Shown: positions 51,506-59,271 of the stretch, piece after piece
Layout of the letters: each line of letters begins with the position of its first letter
Numbering within the stretch: position 1 is the stretch's first letter
Source: Paenibacillus sp. Soil750
GTDB taxonomy: Bacteria; Bacillota; Bacilli; Paenibacillales; NBRC-103111
Direction: 5' to 3'
Length of the DNA: 64,000 nucleotides
Assembly (NCBI RefSeq): GCF_001428045.1
Contig: NZ_LMSD01000043.1
Coordinates: 124,001 to 188,000 of the forward strand
Translations under genes and position numbers: made by a program
The notes under the pieces: generated by a model
Told to the model about the DNA's origin: nothing
The model's input: only the letters and a program-made list of their open reading frames with translations
Databases searched by the model: none

Positions 51506-52948
51506 ATGACGGACCTGCAAAATTTTATAAATGGCGTTTGGGTAGACGCAACAAGTGGTGAAATGAGTGATGTCATCAATCCGGCAACAGGAGGAGTGAT
51601 TGCACGTGTGCCGCTTTCAAATGCTAGGGATGTAGAGCAAGCTGTGTTTGCTGCCCAAGATGCGTTTGAATCATGGAGTAGAACGCCCGTTCCGAAACGT
51701 GCGCGCGTTTTGTTTCATTATTGGCAGTTGCTTCAAGCACACGAGCATGAACTTGCTGAATTGATTACACGTGAGAACGGAAAGAGCTACAAAGAGGCAC
51801 TAGGTGAAGTGCTGCGCGGCATTGAGTGTGTAGAATTTGCAGCTGGTGCACCGTCCCACATGATGGGGACTACACTTGCTAATATTTCTGCGGAAATGGA
51901 TTCCGAGTTATTTCGGGTACCCTTAGGTGTAGTTGGAGGAATCACACCTTTTAACTTTCCGATGATGGTGCCATGCTGGATGTTTCCGCTCGCGATTGCT
52001 CTTGGTAATACCTTCGTGTTGAAACCTTCCGAACGCACACCGTTGACTGCCATGAAATTAGCCGCATTATTGCAAGAAGCTGGACTTCCTGATGGTGTGC
52101 TGAATGTCGTGCATGGTGCCCATGATGTGGTCAATGCGCTGACATCGTCACCTTCCGTCAAGGCCGTATCCTTTGTAGGCTCGCAGCCTGTGGCTAAGTA
52201 TGTGTATGAACGTGCATCCGCTGCTGGTAAAAGGGTGCAAGCCCTAGCAGGCGCCAAAAACTATCATATCGTCATGCCCGATGCGCATCTGGAGAAAACA
52301 ATCGAGAATATTGTCATGTCCTCGTTCGGTTCAGCGGGGGAACGCTGTATGGCTTGTTCCGCTGTCGTTGTTGTAGGTGATGGGGAAGCTTTTGTTGGCG
52401 GGTTGAAGGAAGCTGCTGCTCAGTTGGTGCTTGGCAGTGGGATGGAGGAGCAGGTTACACTGACTCCGATTATCCGTGATGAGCAGCGTACAAGGATCGC
52501 GAGCTACATCGAGAAAGGGATCACGGAAGGTGCTGATCTACTGATCGATGGAAGAATGGTGGAGGCGTGTGCAGGGGAAGGCTTTTTTCTCGGAGCCACG
52601 ATATTCGATCATGTCAAGCCTGAAATGACGATTGCGAAAGAGGAAATATTTGGGCCAGTCTTGTCATTATTCCGTGCAACGGATTTGACAAGCGCTTTGG
52701 CGTTAGTGAATCAATCCCGCTTCGGGAACTCAGCGGTCATATATACCGAGAATGCAAAAGCTGTACGCCAATTCCGCGAGGAGGTAGAGGCGGGGATGCT
52801 AGGTGTCAACGTTGGGGTGCCGGCGCCGATGGCCTTCTTCCCTTTCTCAGGCTGGAAGGATTCATTCTATGGCGATTTGCATGCCAATGGGAAAGACGGT
52901 GTTGAATTTTATACGAAGAAGAAGATGATTACATCGCGGTATTTTTGA
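51506..52948 (+). CDS. mmsA: CoA-acylating (methyl)malonate-semialdehyde dehydrogenase
   Basis: 480 residues, aldehyde dehydrogenase superfamily. NAD site GGITPFNFPMMVP near residue 150 and VSFVGSQPVAKYVYERA near residue 222; catalytic cysteine in SAGERCMACS near residue 285, with the MmsA-type replacement of the usual general-base glutamate region by LAGAKNYHIVMPDA. It converts malonate semialdehyde to acetyl-CoA and CO2, or methylmalonate semialdehyde to propionyl-CoA, completing the uracil/thymine pathway. AGGAG precedes the ATG. It is divergent from the PucR-type gene. Confidence 0.93.
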   Translation: MTDLQNFINGVWVDATSGEMSDVINPATGGVIARVPLSNARDVEQAVFAAQDAFESWSRTPVPKRARVLFHYWQLLQAHEHELAELITRENGKSYKEALGEVLRGIECVEFAAGAPSHMMGTTLANISAEMDSELFRVPLGVVGGITPFNFPMMVPCWMFPLAIALGNTFVLKPSERTPLTAMKLAALLQEAGLPDGVLNVVHGAHDVVNALTSSPSVKAVSFVGSQPVAKYVYERASAAGKRVQALAGAKNYHIVMPDAHLEKTIENIVMSSFGSAGERCMACSAVVVVGDGEAFVGGLKEAAAQLVLGSGMEEQVTLTPIIRDEQRTRIASYIEKGITEGADLLIDGRMVEACAGEGFFLGATIFDHVKPEMTIAKEEIFGPVLSLFRATDLTSALALVNQSRFGNSAVIYTENAKAVRQFREEVEAGMLGVNVGVPAPMAFFPFSGWKDSFYGDLHANGKDGVEFYTKKKMITSRYF

Positions 52949-52962
52949 GTGTGGGTGACGGC

Positions 52963-53109
52963 TGTAGTGATGAAAAACATCACTAAAGCTCCAAAAAACC
53001 ACTGCCAGCTCGGTTTCGCGGCATGTAGTGATGAAAAACATCACTAAAGCTCCAAAAAACCACTGCCAGCTCGGTTTCGAGGCATGTAGTGATGAAAAAC
53101 ATCACTACA
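52963..53109. repeat. 2.4 copies of a 61-bp hairpin repeat
   Basis: Units start at 52963, 53024 and 53085 (exact 61-bp period, one base difference noticed between the full units). Each carries TAGTGATG-AAAAA-CATCACTA, a stem of 8 bp or more. The array starts with CTGTAGTGATG and ends with CATCACTACAG, so the outer ends are mirror images. No gene overlaps it. Confidence 0.85.
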
Positions 53110-53185
53110 GTAGCAGGATGGTTGAAAAAGCTTCCCTTCAATGAATGCTGTAAAACTGAATCAACTAATTAAGGCTCGATTAGCC

Positions 53186-53209
53186 ACCGCCAAAAAGGCG
53201 GTTTTTTTC
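53186..53209 (+). terminator. terminator after mmsA and the repeats
   Basis: ACCGCC-AAAAA-GGCGGT followed by six more T. Confidence 0.88.
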
Positions 53210-53252
53210 ATTTTAGCCAAACAGTCCGTTGTCGAGAAGGAGTCAATTTAGT

Positions 53253-53300
53253 ATGATGGAGTGTACGTCGAGAGGAATACGGAGGACTCCATTACAATGA
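53253..53300 (+). CDS. 15-residue leader peptide before the ABC exporter
   Basis: ATG 53253 has AGAAGGAG 10 nt upstream. The peptide MMECTSRGIRRTPLQ contains a run of usually rare codons AGA-GGA-ATA-CGG-AGG. Its TGA overlaps the exporter ATG (ATGA), and the exporter ribosome binding site GGAGG lies inside it. Ribosome progress here should therefore control exporter translation. In B. subtilis a translated leader (bmrB) regulates the comparable bmrCD exporter; the parallel is inference. Confidence 0.55.
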   Translation: MMECTSRGIRRTPLQ

Positions 53301-55060
53301 AGAAAAATCGAAAAAACAGCAACTCCATGGGACAATACCGCGAGCTGCTGGGCCGCTATTTGTTCCCTCAGAAAGGGACGCTGATTGGACTAACACTTCT
53401 GTTGTTCGCATCTATTGGACTGCAGTTGGTTAATCCGCAAATTATCCGCTATTTCATTGATACCGCACAGTCGCAAGGGGCGATGAAGCCACTTTTCACT
53501 GCGGCGCTTCTGTTTATCGGATTTGCATTGGTGCAGCAGCTGGTATCTGTAATTGCGACGTATTTTAGTGAAAATGTCGGTTGGAAAACGACCAACAAGC
53601 TGCGCGTTGATTTAGCCTCACATTGTCTGTCACTAGATATGTCTTTTCATAAAAGTCATACTTCTGGCTCGCTGATTGAACGTGTGGATGGGGATGTGAA
53701 TGCGCTTGCGAATTTTTTTTCGAGCATGATCATTCATTTGTTTGGGAATGTGCTGCTCATGGCGGGTATTCTCGTCCTTTTATTCCGGGAAAATTGGTTA
53801 ATTGGTGTGGGAATGGCTGTTTTCGTCGTTTGCGCGATTTACATGATTGGGTGGATTCGTCAGTTTGCTGTACCTGTTTGGGCGGGGTGGCGGCAAGCAA
53901 ATGCGGAGTTTTATGGTTTTATCGGGGAACATTTGGAGGGGACGGAAGATATTCGCGCTAACGGTGCGGTTCGCTTCGTGATGAATCGCTTCTATACGAT
54001 GCTCCGCAAAATGCTGCCTCTACGCGTCAAAGCTTTCCTCGGTTTCTGTGCGATGTGGAACATGTCGATCTTTGTTTTCGCGTTGGGGAATGCGATGGCG
54101 TTTGCGATTAGCGCCTATTTATGGCATGGCAATCATATTTCCTTAGGTACCGTGTATTTAATTTTCTTCTACACGGAATTACTTGCAAAACCGATCGAGA
54201 AGATTCGGACGCAAATGGAGGATTTACAAAAAGCAGACGCAAGTATTTCCCGAATTCGTGAGCTATTCGCGATTAAATCGAAGATTCAAGATGGTCCTGG
54301 GGCAGGGCTTCCGGATGGACCGCTTGGGGTTGATTTCAAGGATGTCGTATTCAGTTATGATGACGATCAGCCGACGATTGATCACCTGACGATGACATTG
54401 AAGCCAGGCGAAGTGCTTGGTTTGCTTGGTCGAACAGGGAGCGGGAAGTCTACGATTGCGAGGTTATTATTACGATTTTATGATCCGCAAAGTGGTGTGA
54501 TTGCACTCAGTGGTACCGACATTCGTGCTTGTAAACTAGCTGAGCTACGGAAGCGTGTTGCGCTAGTGACACAAAATATTGAAATCATCCAAGGAACAAT
54601 TCGTGATAATTTAACCTTCTATGATGCGTCGATTCGGGATGAACAGATTATTGCGGTACTTCATGAACTTGGCTTAGGTGCTTGGTATGAAGCGATGCCA
54701 GATGGCTTGGATACGGGGCTTGCATCGGGAGGAAGCAGCTTATCAGCTGGAGAGGCACAATTGTTGGCATTTGCACGCGTATTCCTGACGAATCCGGGAC
54801 TGGTTATTATGGATGAAGCTTCATCGCGTCTGGATCCCTTGACTGAGCAACGTATGGAGAAAGCCGTTTCCAAATTGTTGACGGAGCGCTCCTGTATTAT
54901 GATTGCCCATCGACTTGCCACCGTTCAGCGAGCAGATTACATTGTTATTTTGGATGGCGGAAGTGTGTTGGAATCAGGACGTAGAGAAGTTCTAGCAGCC
55001 GACCCGAATTCCCGCTTCAGCCAATTGCTCGCGACAGGGTTAGAGGAGGTGTTGGCATGA
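53297..55060 (+). CDS. heterodimeric ABC exporter, subunit 1
   Basis: 587 residues. Six-helix exporter domain to about residue 320, then the ATPase with Walker A LLGRTGSGKST near residue 385, Walker B LVIMDEASSRLD with catalytic Glu, and H-loop IAHRLATV. The signature is LSAGEAQ rather than LSGGQ. ATG 53297 follows GGAGG by 11 nt; the GTG at 53261 lies in the leader frame region without its own site. It overlaps subunit 2 by 4 nt. Likely BmrC- or YheI-like multidrug exporter partner. Confidence 0.87.
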   Translation: MKKNRKNSNSMGQYRELLGRYLFPQKGTLIGLTLLLFASIGLQLVNPQIIRYFIDTAQSQGAMKPLFTAALLFIGFALVQQLVSVIATYFSENVGWKTTNKLRVDLASHCLSLDMSFHKSHTSGSLIERVDGDVNALANFFSSMIIHLFGNVLLMAGILVLLFRENWLIGVGMAVFVVCAIYMIGWIRQFAVPVWAGWRQANAEFYGFIGEHLEGTEDIRANGAVRFVMNRFYTMLRKMLPLRVKAFLGFCAMWNMSIFVFALGNAMAFAISAYLWHGNHISLGTVYLIFFYTELLAKPIEKIRTQMEDLQKADASISRIRELFAIKSKIQDGPGAGLPDGPLGVDFKDVVFSYDDDQPTIDHLTMTLKPGEVLGLLGRTGSGKSTIARLLLRFYDPQSGVIALSGTDIRACKLAELRKRVALVTQNIEIIQGTIRDNLTFYDASIRDEQIIAVLHELGLGAWYEAMPDGLDTGLASGGSSLSAGEAQLLAFARVFLTNPGLVIMDEASSRLDPLTEQRMEKAVSKLLTERSCIMIAHRLATVQRADYIVILDGGSVLESGRREVLAADPNSRFSQLLATGLEEVLA

Positions 55061-56856
55061 CAACGTTTCAGTATTTAAAAGGTCTTATCATGTATAAACC
55101 TTTCCGATATTTCATTAATGCTCTCGCATGGACCATCATTTATTTGGCTCCAATTGCGCCAGGTCTTATTACAAAAGCTTTTTTCGATACGTTGACAGGG
55201 AATGCCACATTAAAGTTTGGCGTGTGGGGCTTGATCGCACTGTTGATCGGGGCAGCATTGGGACGAATCCTATTGATCATCATTGGATTCATTACGGATG
55301 TGCATTTCCGCTTTCGTATGGGGATGCTGCTTCGCCGCAATTTGCTAGAACATGTTCTCAAGCAACCAGGTGCACAAGCGATTCCTGTATCTCCAGGGGA
55401 AGCGATCAGTCACTTTCGCGACGACGTGGATCAATCCGAGGAAGCGGCGAGCTGGTCGGTTGATGTATTTGGGATGACGTGTTTTGCTCTCGTGTCAGGT
55501 TACATATTGATTCGTATTGATGCGCAAATGACACTTCTCGTGTTTATGCCAATCGTTATTGTCATCACTGCGGCACAACTTGCAACTGTTCGTTTGCAGA
55601 AATATCGCGCAGCTAGTAGAGAATCTACCTCGAAAGTAACTGGGGAGATTAGCGAAATGTTCGGCAACGTGCAAGCTATTCAAGTAGCTGGCGCTGAGAA
55701 GAGAGTCATGGAGCGGTTTAGCAGCTTCGGCGATCAACGTCGCAAAGCGATGCTGAAAGATCGCCTGATGAGTGAATTGCTCGACTCCGTTTTCTCGAAT
55801 TCGGTCAATCTGGGGACAGGACTATTGCTTCTCTTAGCGGGGACGAAAATGAGAGCAGGGACGTTCACCGTCGGAGACCTCGCATTGTTCGTTTACTATT
55901 TGACCTTCGTGACGCAGTTTATTACGAATGTCGGGAAGTTTATCACGTACTTTAAGCAAATGAGTGTTTCACTGGAGCGATTGACCTTCCTGTTGCAAGG
56001 AGCGTCGGCGAAGGTGTTGACGATGGTGAAGCCGTTGTATTTGAAGAAGGAGCGGGTAGCCAAGGTTGATTCTTCCATAGTGAAGGTAGAGCAAGAGCAA
56101 GAGAATGACAGCGTCGTTGCGCCTCCGCTGCACCGCTTGGAAGTGAATGGGCTCAGTTACACTTACCCGGATACGGGTAGAGGTATCACTGACATTCACT
56201 TCGCCATGCAAAGAGGATCGTTCACCGTCATCACGGGAACGATCGGATCTGGTAAAACCACGCTGGTTCGTTCCCTGCTTGGGCTGCTGCCCAAGGAGAA
56301 AGGAACGATTGCGTGGAATGGTGTGCCCGTCGAGGATCCGGGCACTTTCTTTACACCACCGCAGAGCGCATACACCGCGCAGGTGCCGCGGTTATACAGT
56401 GATACGCTGCGCAATAATATTTTGCTCGGGCAAGCGGAGCAAGGCGACAGCTTGCAGCAGGCTTTGAACGCGGCGGTGCTCGAGTTCGACGTCGCGCAGC
56501 TGCCTGGCGGGCTGGACACGGTCATCGGCCCGCGTGGGGTGAAGCTATCTGGCGGCCAAGCGCAGCGGACGGCCGCAGCCCGGATGCTCGTGCGGGACGC
56601 CGAGCTGTACGTCTTCGATGATCTGTCGAGCGCGCTCGACGTCGAGACGGAGCAGAAGCTCTGGGAGCGAATGTTCCAGCACCGCAGCGATGCTACGTGT
56701 CTGGTCGTCTCGCACCGCAAAACCGCGTTGACGCGTGCCGATCACATCATTGTGATGAAAGATGGCCGTATCGAAGCAGAAGGCACGTCGGAGGAACTGC
56801 TTCGACACAGCTCCACGTTCCGAGAGCTGTGGTACGGGGACGACCGCAAGGCTTAG
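55057..56856 (+). CDS. heterodimeric ABC exporter, subunit 2
   Basis: 599 residues: membrane domain to about residue 320, a charged linker with KVEQEQENDS near 350, then the ATPase with Walker A TGTIGSGKTTL near residue 394 and signature LSGGQAQR. Walker B reads LYVFDDLSSALD, with Asp in place of the catalytic Glu. Together with the LSAGE signature of subunit 1 this predicts one consensus and one degenerate ATP site, normal for heterodimeric exporters. The last 570 bp are far richer in GC than the surroundings (72% by hand count at 56461-56580). Confidence 0.88.
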   Translation: MTTFQYLKGLIMYKPFRYFINALAWTIIYLAPIAPGLITKAFFDTLTGNATLKFGVWGLIALLIGAALGRILLIIIGFITDVHFRFRMGMLLRRNLLEHVLKQPGAQAIPVSPGEAISHFRDDVDQSEEAASWSVDVFGMTCFALVSGYILIRIDAQMTLLVFMPIVIVITAAQLATVRLQKYRAASRESTSKVTGEISEMFGNVQAIQVAGAEKRVMERFSSFGDQRRKAMLKDRLMSELLDSVFSNSVNLGTGLLLLLAGTKMRAGTFTVGDLALFVYYLTFVTQFITNVGKFITYFKQMSVSLERLTFLLQGASAKVLTMVKPLYLKKERVAKVDSSIVKVEQEQENDSVVAPPLHRLEVNGLSYTYPDTGRGITDIHFAMQRGSFTVITGTIGSGKTTLVRSLLGLLPKEKGTIAWNGVPVEDPGTFFTPPQSAYTAQVPRLYSDTLRNNILLGQAEQGDSLQQALNAAVLEFDVAQLPGGLDTVIGPRGVKLSGGQAQRTAAARMLVRDAELYVFDDLSSALDVETEQKLWERMFQHRSDATCLVVSHRKTALTRADHIIVMKDGRIEAEGTSEELLRHSSTFRELWYGDDRKA

Positions 56857-57050
56857 TCCGTGCCGTAATTCTTGCGCCTTTCGTGATTACCAATGGAGGT
56901 AATCTGAGCTGCGTCACGAATAGTAAAATAGTCTGCCGTAACAACACCAACATCAACACCTGAGCCCTTAAACAAATTAAATCAATTAACTGTAAAAACT
57001 ACAGCAAATTTTCACGATTTCATATCAAAATCTTTTTTAACTGGATTTTC

Positions 57051-57171
57051 TGTAGTTAATTTCTACGAAATTCGATGAAAACGTTGAAAGCTTTGAAATT
57101 AACTACATATTTTCCATTTAAAGTGTTCAGTTAGGTGAAATCGGCGAAATTAACTACATGTTTTCCATCTA
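57051..57171. repeat. GAAATTAACTACA repeat family
   Basis: TGTAGTTAATTTC at 57051-57063 is the exact reverse complement of GAAATTAACTACA at 57095-57107, and a third copy lies at 57146-57158. The second and third copies extend to 26 bp with two differences (51-bp period). Confidence 0.8.
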
Positions 57172-57227
57172 TTTCTGGCCGAACCACCCAATCGGATAGG
57201 GGAACATCCCTCACCACAACCACCAAG

Positions 57228-57270
57228 AAACCCACCCGATGCTATCAACAGGAGGTGGGTTTTCGTTTTT
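57228..57270 (+). terminator. terminator upstream of amj
   Basis: AAACCCACC pairs with GGTGGGTTT, followed by TCGTTTTTG. Confidence 0.8.
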
Positions 57271-57355
57271 GTATGGTTTTCGTTTTGGTTCCCGTTTTGC
57301 TTTGGCTTTCGCTCGCTCATGCACCTATCACTCTAGTAAAGGATGAACTCTTCGC

Positions 57356-58150
57356 ATGATCAACACGCTCATTTTGGTTTTTGTATTGACGATGATCATT
57401 CACACAGCAGAGACACTGTCTTACTCGATTCGTTATGCGGGTGTGCGGGTGAACAAACTTGCGGTAGCACTTTCACTTGTCGGTATCGTCGTACTTGTAT
57501 CGCGCACAGCGAACCTGATTCAGGCGCCAATGACGGCGAATTTTGTGGATTTTGCCAAGCATGAGCCCACGTTCGATTTGGTGCGATATTTACGCATTTC
57601 TCTGTTGGCTTCGTCTATCGGGACGATTATCGCGATCGCGCTATTTCCTACTTTTATCAACTTAAGCGCTAGAGTCATTGCTCGTCTCGAACTTGCAGGA
57701 TCTCTGCCGAAGATGCTCACGAATGTGACCATTTCACAATTGAAGAACACGACCAAATATATCAAAAAGCCTAAAGTAAAGCTAAGTCAGTTCCGTTATC
57801 TCGGTATTTCCAAGCGATTTCTATTCATCAATATTGTCGTGACAGCTTTCTACTCCGTAGGGGTCCTAGCCTCTTTATATGCGGCTCATTTATGGCCAGA
57901 TTATGCGACTACAGCCTCACAAGCGTCGGGTCTGATCAACGGAATTGCAACTATTTTGCTCACCATCTTCATCGATCCTCAGTTGGGTCTCATTACTGAT
58001 AAGGCTTTGCATGACGAAGAACAACGTAAACAGTTAGGTAAAATCTACGCTTTGCTCATGACAACACGTTTCTTAGGAACGCTGTTAGCGCAAATTTTCC
58101 TCGTTCCGTCAGCGTACTTTATTGGTTGGATGGTTCAGTTGTTTTTCTAA
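57356..58150 (+). CDS. amj: lipid II flippase Amj
   Basis: 264 residues with about six membrane helices and the family N-terminus MINTLILVFVLTMIIHTAET; the conserved VSRTANLIQAPMTANFVD segment follows near residue 48. Amj (YdaH) moves lipid-linked peptidoglycan precursor across the membrane as an alternative to MurJ, and in B. subtilis is induced by sigma-M. No ECF promoter is obvious here. The ribosome binding site is weak (AAAGGATG). A separate promoter at 58186 serves the next gene. Confidence 0.93.
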   Translation: MINTLILVFVLTMIIHTAETLSYSIRYAGVRVNKLAVALSLVGIVVLVSRTANLIQAPMTANFVDFAKHEPTFDLVRYLRISLLASSIGTIIAIALFPTFINLSARVIARLELAGSLPKMLTNVTISQLKNTTKYIKKPKVKLSQFRYLGISKRFLFINIVVTAFYSVGVLASLYAAHLWPDYATTASQASGLINGIATILLTIFIDPQLGLITDKALHDEEQRKQLGKIYALLMTTRFLGTLLAQIFLVPSAYFIGWMVQLFF

Positions 58151-58185
58151 AAAAGTGTGAAATCCTTTCATTCAGCCGCCTCGCT

Positions 58186-58194
58186 TGGTATAAT
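58186..58194 (+). promoter_or_regulatory. extended -10 promoter for the radical SAM gene
   Basis: TGGTATAAT fits TGnTATAAT; TTTCAT at 58166-58171 could be a poor -35. Confidence 0.6.
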
Positions 58195-58236
58195 AGCCTC
58201 TATCATAGTAACGCAAACAAGAAACGGAGTCCGACC

Positions 58237-59115
58237 ATGAAGAAGTTCAAGAAATTTTATATTGAAATTACGAGCGTATGCAATTTGGCTTGCACGTTCT
58301 GTCCGCAGACGAAGCGTCAAGCGAATTTCATCAAAATAGATACATTTACGAATATCCTTGATCAAATTAAGCCGCATACGGATCATATTTATTTGCATGT
58401 GAAGGGCGAGCCGCTGCTCCATCCCAAAATCGACGAATTACTCGACCTGAGTCACGAAAAAGGCTTCAAAGTAAATATCACAACGAACGGGACGCTCATT
58501 AACAAAAATAGGCACAAACTGCTTGATAAACCTGCACTTCGTCAAATGAATTTTTCCCTGCACAGCTTTGACGGTCATGAAGGCTCCGAGGATAAGGAAG
58601 GCTATGTGACGAGCATCCTGCGTTTTGCCAAGGAAATCGTCGCAAAATCGAATGTCATTATTTCCTTCCGTTTATGGAATTTGGATACAGATAATCAGAC
58701 CAATTTGGAACGGAATCGGAATCGTGAAGTGCTGGAATTGCTAGAGAAAGAGTTCGAGCTCGATTACAAAATCGATGAGAAATTCGTCCGCGGAACTGGT
58801 GTAAAGCTTGCTGATCGTGTCTATCTGAATCAGGATCACGAGTTCCAGTGGCCAGATTTGAAAGCGGAGGAGATCTCAGGTCCTGGTTTCTGCCATGCCC
58901 TGCGTAATCAAGCTGGTATTCTCGTTGACGGGACCGTCATTCCTTGTTGTCTCGATGGGGAAGGGGTTATCAATTTGGGGAATATCAACCACACGCCATT
59001 CTCTGAAATCGTCGAGGGTGAGCGGGCCAATCGCTTGTTTGAAGGCTTTTCTAGACGCGAAGTGGTTGAGGAACTTTGCCGCAAGTGCGGATATCGGGAA
59101 CGTTTTAGTATGTAA
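58237..59115 (+). CDS. radical SAM/SPASM domain protein
   Basis: 292 residues. The radical SAM motif CNLACTFC begins near residue 13 (IEITSVCNLACTFCPQTK split). The C-terminal SPASM-like region has CCLDGEGVINLGN near residue 237 and CRKCGYRERF at the end, giving ligands for one auxiliary cluster. Such enzymes often modify peptides, but no precursor peptide gene is visible nearby. ATG 58237 follows the promoter at 58186-58194; the in-frame ATG at 58126 lies inside amj. Substrate unknown. Confidence 0.88.
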   Translation: MKKFKKFYIEITSVCNLACTFCPQTKRQANFIKIDTFTNILDQIKPHTDHIYLHVKGEPLLHPKIDELLDLSHEKGFKVNITTNGTLINKNRHKLLDKPALRQMNFSLHSFDGHEGSEDKEGYVTSILRFAKEIVAKSNVIISFRLWNLDTDNQTNLERNRNREVLELLEKEFELDYKIDEKFVRGTGVKLADRVYLNQDHEFQWPDLKAEEISGPGFCHALRNQAGILVDGTVIPCCLDGEGVINLGNINHTPFSEIVEGERANRLFEGFSRREVVEELCRKCGYRERFSM

Positions 59116-59137
59116 ATGGAAATCTCATTCCGGAGAG

Positions 59138-59166
59138 AAGCTTGCTCTGGTGTGAGCTTTTTTGTT
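59138..59166 (+). terminator. weak terminator after the radical SAM gene
   Basis: AAGCTTGCTC region pairs imperfectly with GTGAGCTT, followed by TTTT. Confidence 0.5.
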
Positions 59167-59271
59167 TGTAATCAAGTTTGATTGCTTGCACAAGAAATCG
59201 TAGTTTTGCTTTTACTAGATTTTCATGAGATAATACAAGTTTGATTCAAACTATGGGTTGGGGGCATTAAC

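Larger units (their letters stand above)
56857..57355. other. 499-bp intergenic region with small repeats
   Basis: No convincing gene. It holds the palindrome CTGTA-AAAAC-TACAG (56990-57004), an inverted and direct repeat family (57051-57171) and a terminator (57228-57270). The rest is AT-rich. Confidence 0.6.

Noticed and set aside
52963..53109. Possible CRISPR array
   Set aside because: The whole 61-bp unit repeats, without variable spacers, and there are no cas genes.
55057..56856. Loss of function of exporter subunit 2 because Walker B lacks Glu
   Set aside because: Asp at this position in one subunit is normal for heterodimeric ABC exporters, and subunit 1 keeps the Glu.
57068..57085. 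Third cre candidate (ATGAAAACGTTGAAAG)
   Set aside because: It breaks the consensus in the right half and lies in a repeat region, not at a promoter.
57135..57359. 74-codon open frame before amj
   Set aside because: It runs through the terminator at 57228-57270, has no good ribosome binding site and reads as low-quality sequence.
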